From Comamonadaceae bacterium (GTDB lineage: Bacteria; Pseudomonadota; Gammaproteobacteria; Burkholderiales; Burkholderiaceae_C): a stretch of 48,829 bases of DNA. The translations under genes and the position numbers were made by a program. Of the stretch, positions 45,529 through 48,829 are shown one piece after another. The notes under the pieces are model-generated. The model was not told the origin of the DNA and did not search any database. It saw only the letters and a program-made list of their open reading frames with translations. The stretch is from positions 1 through 48,829 of the forward strand of contig CANFJF010000021.1 in assembly GCA_947447355.1 (NCBI GenBank), written 5' to 3'. Numbering within the stretch: position 1 is the stretch's first letter; each line of letters opens with the position of its first letter.

Positions 45529-48500
45529 ATGAAACGGATGCTGATTAACGCCACCCAAGCCGAAGAACGCCGGTTGGCCATTGTTGATGGACAAAAACTC
45601 CTCGACTACGAAATTGAAATCGAAGGCCGCGAACAACGCAAGGGCAACATCTACAAGGCCGTCGTCACGCGCGTCGAGCCTTCGTTGGAAGCCTGCTTTG
45701 TCGACTACGGTGAAGACCGTCACGGCTTTCTGCCATTCAAAGAAATCTCGCGCAATTACTTTGCCGCCGGCGTCCCCGTCAATCAGGCTCGCATCAATGA
45801 TGTGATCCGTGAAGGCCAGGAACTGATGGTTCAGGTCGAAAAAGAAGAACGCGGCAACAAGGGCGCAGCGCTCACCACCTTCGTCAGCTTGGCAGGTCGA
45901 TACGTGGTCCTGATGCCCAACAACCCACGCGGCGGCGGCGTCAGCCGCCGTATCGAAGGCGACGACCGGGCCGAACTCAAAGAAGCCATGGACCAGCTGG
46001 AATACCCAGCCGGCTCCAGCATCATTGCGCGCACCGCCGGCATTGGCCGTAGCGCGCCTGAGCTGCAATGGGACCTGAACTACCTGATCAAGCTTTGGAC
46101 CGCTATTGAAGGTGCCGGCAAGGGCGGCAAAGGCGCTTTCCTGATTTATCAGGAATCCAGCTTGGTGATTCGCGCCATTCGCGACTACTTCAACAGCGAC
46201 ATCGGCGACATTCTGTTCGACACCGACGACGTCTACGAACAAGCCCGCCAGTTTATGGCGCATGTGATGCCTGAGCATGAGCATCGCGTTAAACGCTACC
46301 GAGATGACGCACCGCTGTTCTCACGCTTTCAGATCGAGCACCAAATTGAATCGGCCTACGCACGCACCGTGCAGCTGCCTTCCGGCGGCGCCATCGTCAT
46401 CGACCACACCGAAGCACTGGTGTCTGTCGACGTCAACTCGGCCCGCGCTATCAAGGGCGGCGACATCGAAGAAACTGCCACCCGCACCAATTTAGAGGCC
46501 GCTGACGAAGTGGCCCGCCAAATGCGCTTGCGCGACTTGGGCGGCCTGATCGTCATCGACTTCATTGACATGGAAGAAAGTCGCAATCGCCGCGACGTCG
46601 AAAACCGCCTGCGCGACGCGCTGCGTCAAGACCGCGCCCGCGTGCAGTTCGGCACCATCAGCAAATTCGGTTTGATGGAAATGAGCCGTCAGCGTCTGCG
46701 TCCGGCCCTGTCAGAAGGTGCATCGATTCCTTGCCCGCGTTGCGGTGGCTCTGGCCACATCCGCGACACCGAAAGCTCGGCATTGCAAATTTTGCGCATC
46801 ATCCAGGAAGAGTCGATGAAAGACAGCACGGCCTCCGTGCTGTGCCAAGTGCCCGTCGACGTGGCCTCGTTCCTGCTGAACGAAAAGCGTTCAGAGATCG
46901 CTAAGATCGAAATGAAGCAGCGCATCAACGTGCTGTTGGTGCCCAACAAAACACTCGAGACACCGAACTACAAACTTGAGCGCCTGAAGCACGATGACCC
47001 GCGTCTAGACAACATCGAAGCCAGCTACAAAATGGCTGAAGAAATGGAAGACCCGACCTTGGTCACACGCCGCAGCCAAGAAAAACACAACAAGCAAGAA
47101 CCGATCATCAAAGGTGTGCTGCCTGACATGCCCGCACCGATCGCAGTGCCTAAGCCAGAAGTCGTGGCCAAGCCCGTGGCAGCAGCCCAGCAGCGCTCGC
47201 CGCTGGCAGCGCGCACACCAGCAGCCCCTGCAGCCGAAAAAGGCTTCTTTGGCTGGCTCAAAAACCTGTTTGCTGGAGATGATGCGGCACCCGCCGCAGC
47301 CCCTAGCAATGAAGTGAAGAAAGACGAGCGCAGCGAAGGCCGTCGCGATGAGCGCGGTGAGCGTTCAGAGCGCGGCGAACGTGGTGGCCGTGATGGTCGC
47401 CGCGGTGCTCGTGGGGGTCGCAGTGCGAGCGGTGATCGCACCGAAGGCCGCGCTGAGCGCACGGGCGAACGCGGTGCTGAGCGAGGCGAAGGCCGCGCTG
47501 ATTCACGTCGCGAACGCAGCCCTGAAGGTCGTCCTGAGGGCCGTCCTGAACGTGCTCCAGCCGAAGGGGGTCGCGAAAATGGTCGCAATGCGGAACGCTC
47601 CGGCGAAGCTCGCCCAGACTTACGCGCTGAGAGCCAACCTCGCAGTGAAGGTCAAGCCCGCGGCGAAGGCCGTGGTGACCGCAATCGCCGTGATCGTCCA
47701 GAACGCGCAGAGCGAATGGAGCGTGGTGCTGAACGCACCGGAGCACCCCGCGACGCAGCGCAAGAAGAGCTGGCGCTGGCTAATCAGGCCGCTATGGCCG
47801 CCGCTGCAAGAGGTGATGTGACCGCAACGGAAGCCGGCGGACGCGAAGAACGCCAGCCACGGGAAGCACGTGAGCCACGTGAAGGTCGCCGTGAACGCGG
47901 TGGTCGTCGCCCTGAACGTCGTGACGAAGCATCCACTTCTGACGGTAACCAAGCCGCCTTTGCCGATGGCCACGCACCGGACGTGCGTACCGAGCAAGCA
48001 CAAGCAACAGACGCTGCAGTGCAGGGTATCGAGCCCGCCGACAGCCAGGACGGTACTCAAGAACGCGCACCACGCGAACGCCGTAGCCGTGACCGCTACG
48101 GTCGCGAGCGCCGTGAACGTGGTGACCGTGCTGAGCCATCTTCAGATCAAGCAGCTGACGCCAATACAACCGCCATTGCGCCAGCGCCAATGGCAAGTGC
48201 AGAAACCCCTCTGCCCGCAGCTGAGGAGAAGAGCCCGACTGTGACTGTGAGCGAAGTACGTGCTGCACCTGCAGCGCCTGCATCCGTTGCAGCCCCGGCC
48301 ATGCCAAAAGCGAGCGCACCAGCACCATCCACACGTGTCCTGCCTCAGGTCGCGTCGTATGACCTGCCTTTGCAAGACTTGTCTCAGGTTGCAAGCGCTT
48401 CTGGTCTGCAGTGGGTCAACTCCAACACCAGCAAAATCGCTGAAACGCAAGCAGCGATGGCGGCTGAACCGCGTCCTGTGCACGTCCCTCGCGAACGCCC

Positions 48501-48612
48501 GCCAGTGGTGGCCATTGAAGTCAGCCCGCTAATGCTGGTTGAGACCAAGCGTGATCTGCGCAACATGACGCTGCCTTTTGAAGACAGTGCGCCAACACAG
48601 CGCACAGAGTAA
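45529..48612 (+). CDS. rne: Ribonuclease E
   Basis: A 1027-residue endoribonuclease and degradosome scaffold. The N-terminal catalytic half holds an S1 domain (about 36-120), the 5' sensor/RNase H-like regions, the catalytic Asp301 (SVDVNSARAIKGGD) and Asp344 (IVIDFIDMEE), and the zinc-link Cys402/Cys405 (PCPRCGGSG). These are within two positions of the E. coli numbering. The C-terminal half is low-complexity: Pro/Ala stretches, an amphipathic segment (GFFGWLKNLFAGD, about residue 579) likely to touch the membrane, a long Arg/Glu/Gly-rich region (about 604-870), and a conserved tail ending LRNMTLPFEDSAPTQ. Protein partners of the scaffold cannot be read from the sequence. The start follows AAGGAATTCCG. 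Confidence 0.97.
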   Translation: MKRMLINATQAEERRLAIVDGQKLLDYEIEIEGREQRKGNIYKAVVTRVEPSLEACFVDYGEDRHGFLPFKEISRNYFAAGVPVNQARINDVIREGQELMVQVEKEERGNKGAALTTFVSLAGRYVVLMPNNPRGGGVSRRIEGDDRAELKEAMDQLEYPAGSSIIARTAGIGRSAPELQWDLNYLIKLWTAIEGAGKGGKGAFLIYQESSLVIRAIRDYFNSDIGDILFDTDDVYEQARQFMAHVMPEHEHRVKRYRDDAPLFSRFQIEHQIESAYARTVQLPSGGAIVIDHTEALVSVDVNSARAIKGGDIEETATRTNLEAADEVARQMRLRDLGGLIVIDFIDMEESRNRRDVENRLRDALRQDRARVQFGTISKFGLMEMSRQRLRPALSEGASIPCPRCGGSGHIRDTESSALQILRIIQEESMKDSTASVLCQVPVDVASFLLNEKRSEIAKIEMKQRINVLLVPNKTLETPNYKLERLKHDDPRLDNIEASYKMAEEMEDPTLVTRRSQEKHNKQEPIIKGVLPDMPAPIAVPKPEVVAKPVAAAQQRSPLAARTPAAPAAEKGFFGWLKNLFAGDDAAPAAAPSNEVKKDERSEGRRDERGERSERGERGGRDGRRGARGGRSASGDRTEGRAERTGERGAERGEGRADSRRERSPEGRPEGRPERAPAEGGRENGRNAERSGEARPDLRAESQPRSEGQARGEGRGDRNRRDRPERAERMERGAERTGAPRDAAQEELALANQAAMAAAARGDVTATEAGGREERQPREAREPREGRRERGGRRPERRDEASTSDGNQAAFADGHAPDVRTEQAQATDAAVQGIEPADSQDGTQERAPRERRSRDRYGRERRERGDRAEPSSDQAADANTTAIAPAPMASAETPLPAAEEKSPTVTVSEVRAAPAAPASVAAPAMPKASAPAPSTRVLPQVASYDLPLQDLSQVASASGLQWVNSNTSKIAETQAAMAAEPRPVHVPRERPPVVAIEVSPLMLVETKRDLRNMTLPFEDSAPTQRTE

Positions 48613-48623
48613 AGCGATCGTTA

Positions 48624-48650
48624 CCCTCCCCGGCATGACGTCGGGGAGGG
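48624..48650 (+). terminator. Hairpin after rne (terminator without T run)
   Basis: CCCTCCCCG (48624-48632) pairs perfectly with CGGGGAGGG (48642-48650), 9-nt loop, 11 nt after the rne stop. No T run follows (GCATGAAAAA), so it may be a transcript-stabilising or Rho-assisted 3' end rather than a classical intrinsic terminator. Confidence 0.55.
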
Positions 48651-48679
48651 GCATGAAAAAGGCGACTCATTGTGAACTG

Positions 48680-48722
48680 CACCCCAAAAGTTGGACACCC
48701 ATCCAATCCTTGGGGTGTTTTT
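48680..48722 (+). terminator. Terminator-like hairpin at the IS left end
   Basis: CACCCCAA (48680-48687) pairs with TTGGGGTG (48710-48717). Inside, TTGGA (48691-48695) pairs with TCCAA (48702-48706) across a symmetric 3-nt internal loop. Five T follow (48718-48722), ending 1 nt before the transposase ATG. It reads as an intrinsic terminator for transcription entering from outside. Confidence 0.65.
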
Positions 48723-48723
48723 C

Positions 48724-48829
48724 ATGGCGAAATACGACGAGAAATTTAAAATAGCTTTAGTTCAAGAGTACTTGTCCAACGGGCGTGGCTATAAGTCCCT
48801 CACCGCCAAATACGGTATCCATCACGGCC
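48724..48829 (+). CDS. IS3-family transposase OrfA, N-terminal fragment
   Basis: The first 35 codons of a frame running off the window. The peptide begins MAKYDEKFKIALVQEYLSNG, continues GRGYKSLTAKYGI, and matches the start of the helix-turn-helix DNA-binding OrfA of IS3-family elements (KF...VQEYL...S...A.KYGI). OrfB and the frameshift site would lie to the right. The A+T-richer codon use contrasts with the neighbouring rne. Confidence 0.8.
   Translation, partial: MAKYDEKFKIALVQEYLSNGRGYKSLTAKYGIHHG

Larger units (their letters stand above)
48673..48829 (+). mobile_element. Left end of an IS3-family insertion sequence (IS150-like), cut by the window edge
   Basis: The segment beginning TGAACTGCACCCCAAAAG and continuing into TTGGACA resembles the terminal inverted repeat of IS3-family elements of the IS150 group (TG...CCCAAAAGTTGGACA). 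An OrfA-type transposase frame begins 51 nt inside. The other end and any target duplication are outside the window, and the exact first base could be 48671-48673. It lies directly behind rne. Confidence 0.8.

Noticed and set aside
47025..48394. Several overlapping frames on both strands within the 3' half of rne
   Set aside because: The Arg/Glu/Gly-rich repeat of rne keeps alternative frames open; the products are Arg/Ser or His-rich low-complexity sequence.

Overview
The window reads as a chromosomal segment of a betaproteobacterium in the order Burkholderiales, most likely the family Comamonadaceae (Rhodoferax/Polaromonas-like). The evidence is gene order (sdhDABE-gltA; leuC-entericidin-leuD-leuB-asd-fimV-truA-trpFBA-accD), the protein sequences themselves, and family-typical intergenic repeats such as the paired C5/G6 hairpin repeat between recO and era. 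Almost everything is core housekeeping. The only clearly mobile DNA is the left end of an IS3-family insertion sequence at the right edge.

Layout. 1-4501 (+): end of sdhD, sdhA, sdhB, sdhE and gltA (succinate dehydrogenase, its flavinylation factor, citrate synthase), closed by a terminator. 4629-5689 (+): an uncharacterised Cys-rich protein and a MocA-like nucleotidyltransferase. 5732-10326 (+): leuC, a 43-residue entericidin-like lipoprotein, leuD, leuB and asd. 10461-16588 (+): fimV, truA, trpF, trpB, trpA and accD, mostly coupled by 4-base stop/start overlaps. 16575-20523 (+): a LON-domain protein, lysS, a YgjP-like metallopeptidase and a YdjM-like membrane protein.

The strand then flips. 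20555-28653 (-) holds lepA-lepB-rnc-era-recO-pdxJ-acpS-nagZ in transcription order. 29190-33654 (-) holds an uncharacterised membrane protein, rpoE, rseA, rseB and mucD (the envelope-stress regulon core). 33698-40197 (-) holds yceD-rpmF-plsX-fabH-fabD-fabG-acpP-fabF (fatty-acid and phospholipid initiation). 40224-41653 (+) holds maf and a tetrapyrrole-methylase-family methyltransferase. 41673-44865 (-) holds rluC, gph, a Rieske protein and sppA. 45529-48612 (+) is rne, preceded by a consensus-like promoter and a leader of about 590 nt, followed by the IS end.

Two blocks that are separate in E. coli (rpoE-rse-lepA-lepB-rnc-era-recO-pdxJ-acpS, and rne/rluC/maf/yceD-rpmF-plsX-fab) lie side by side here, with mucD where E. 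coli has rseC. I found no rRNA, tRNA, CRISPR, prophage or defence system, and no candidate for a wholly new protein system. The most interesting signals are non-coding: a palindromic element occurring twice just before the starts of sdhB and trpB, a 440-bp AT-rich gap with several DnaA-box-like sites and a possible small RNA next to it, the structured rne leader, a three-way-junction-like structure before acpP, and a terminator-like hairpin just inside the IS end.
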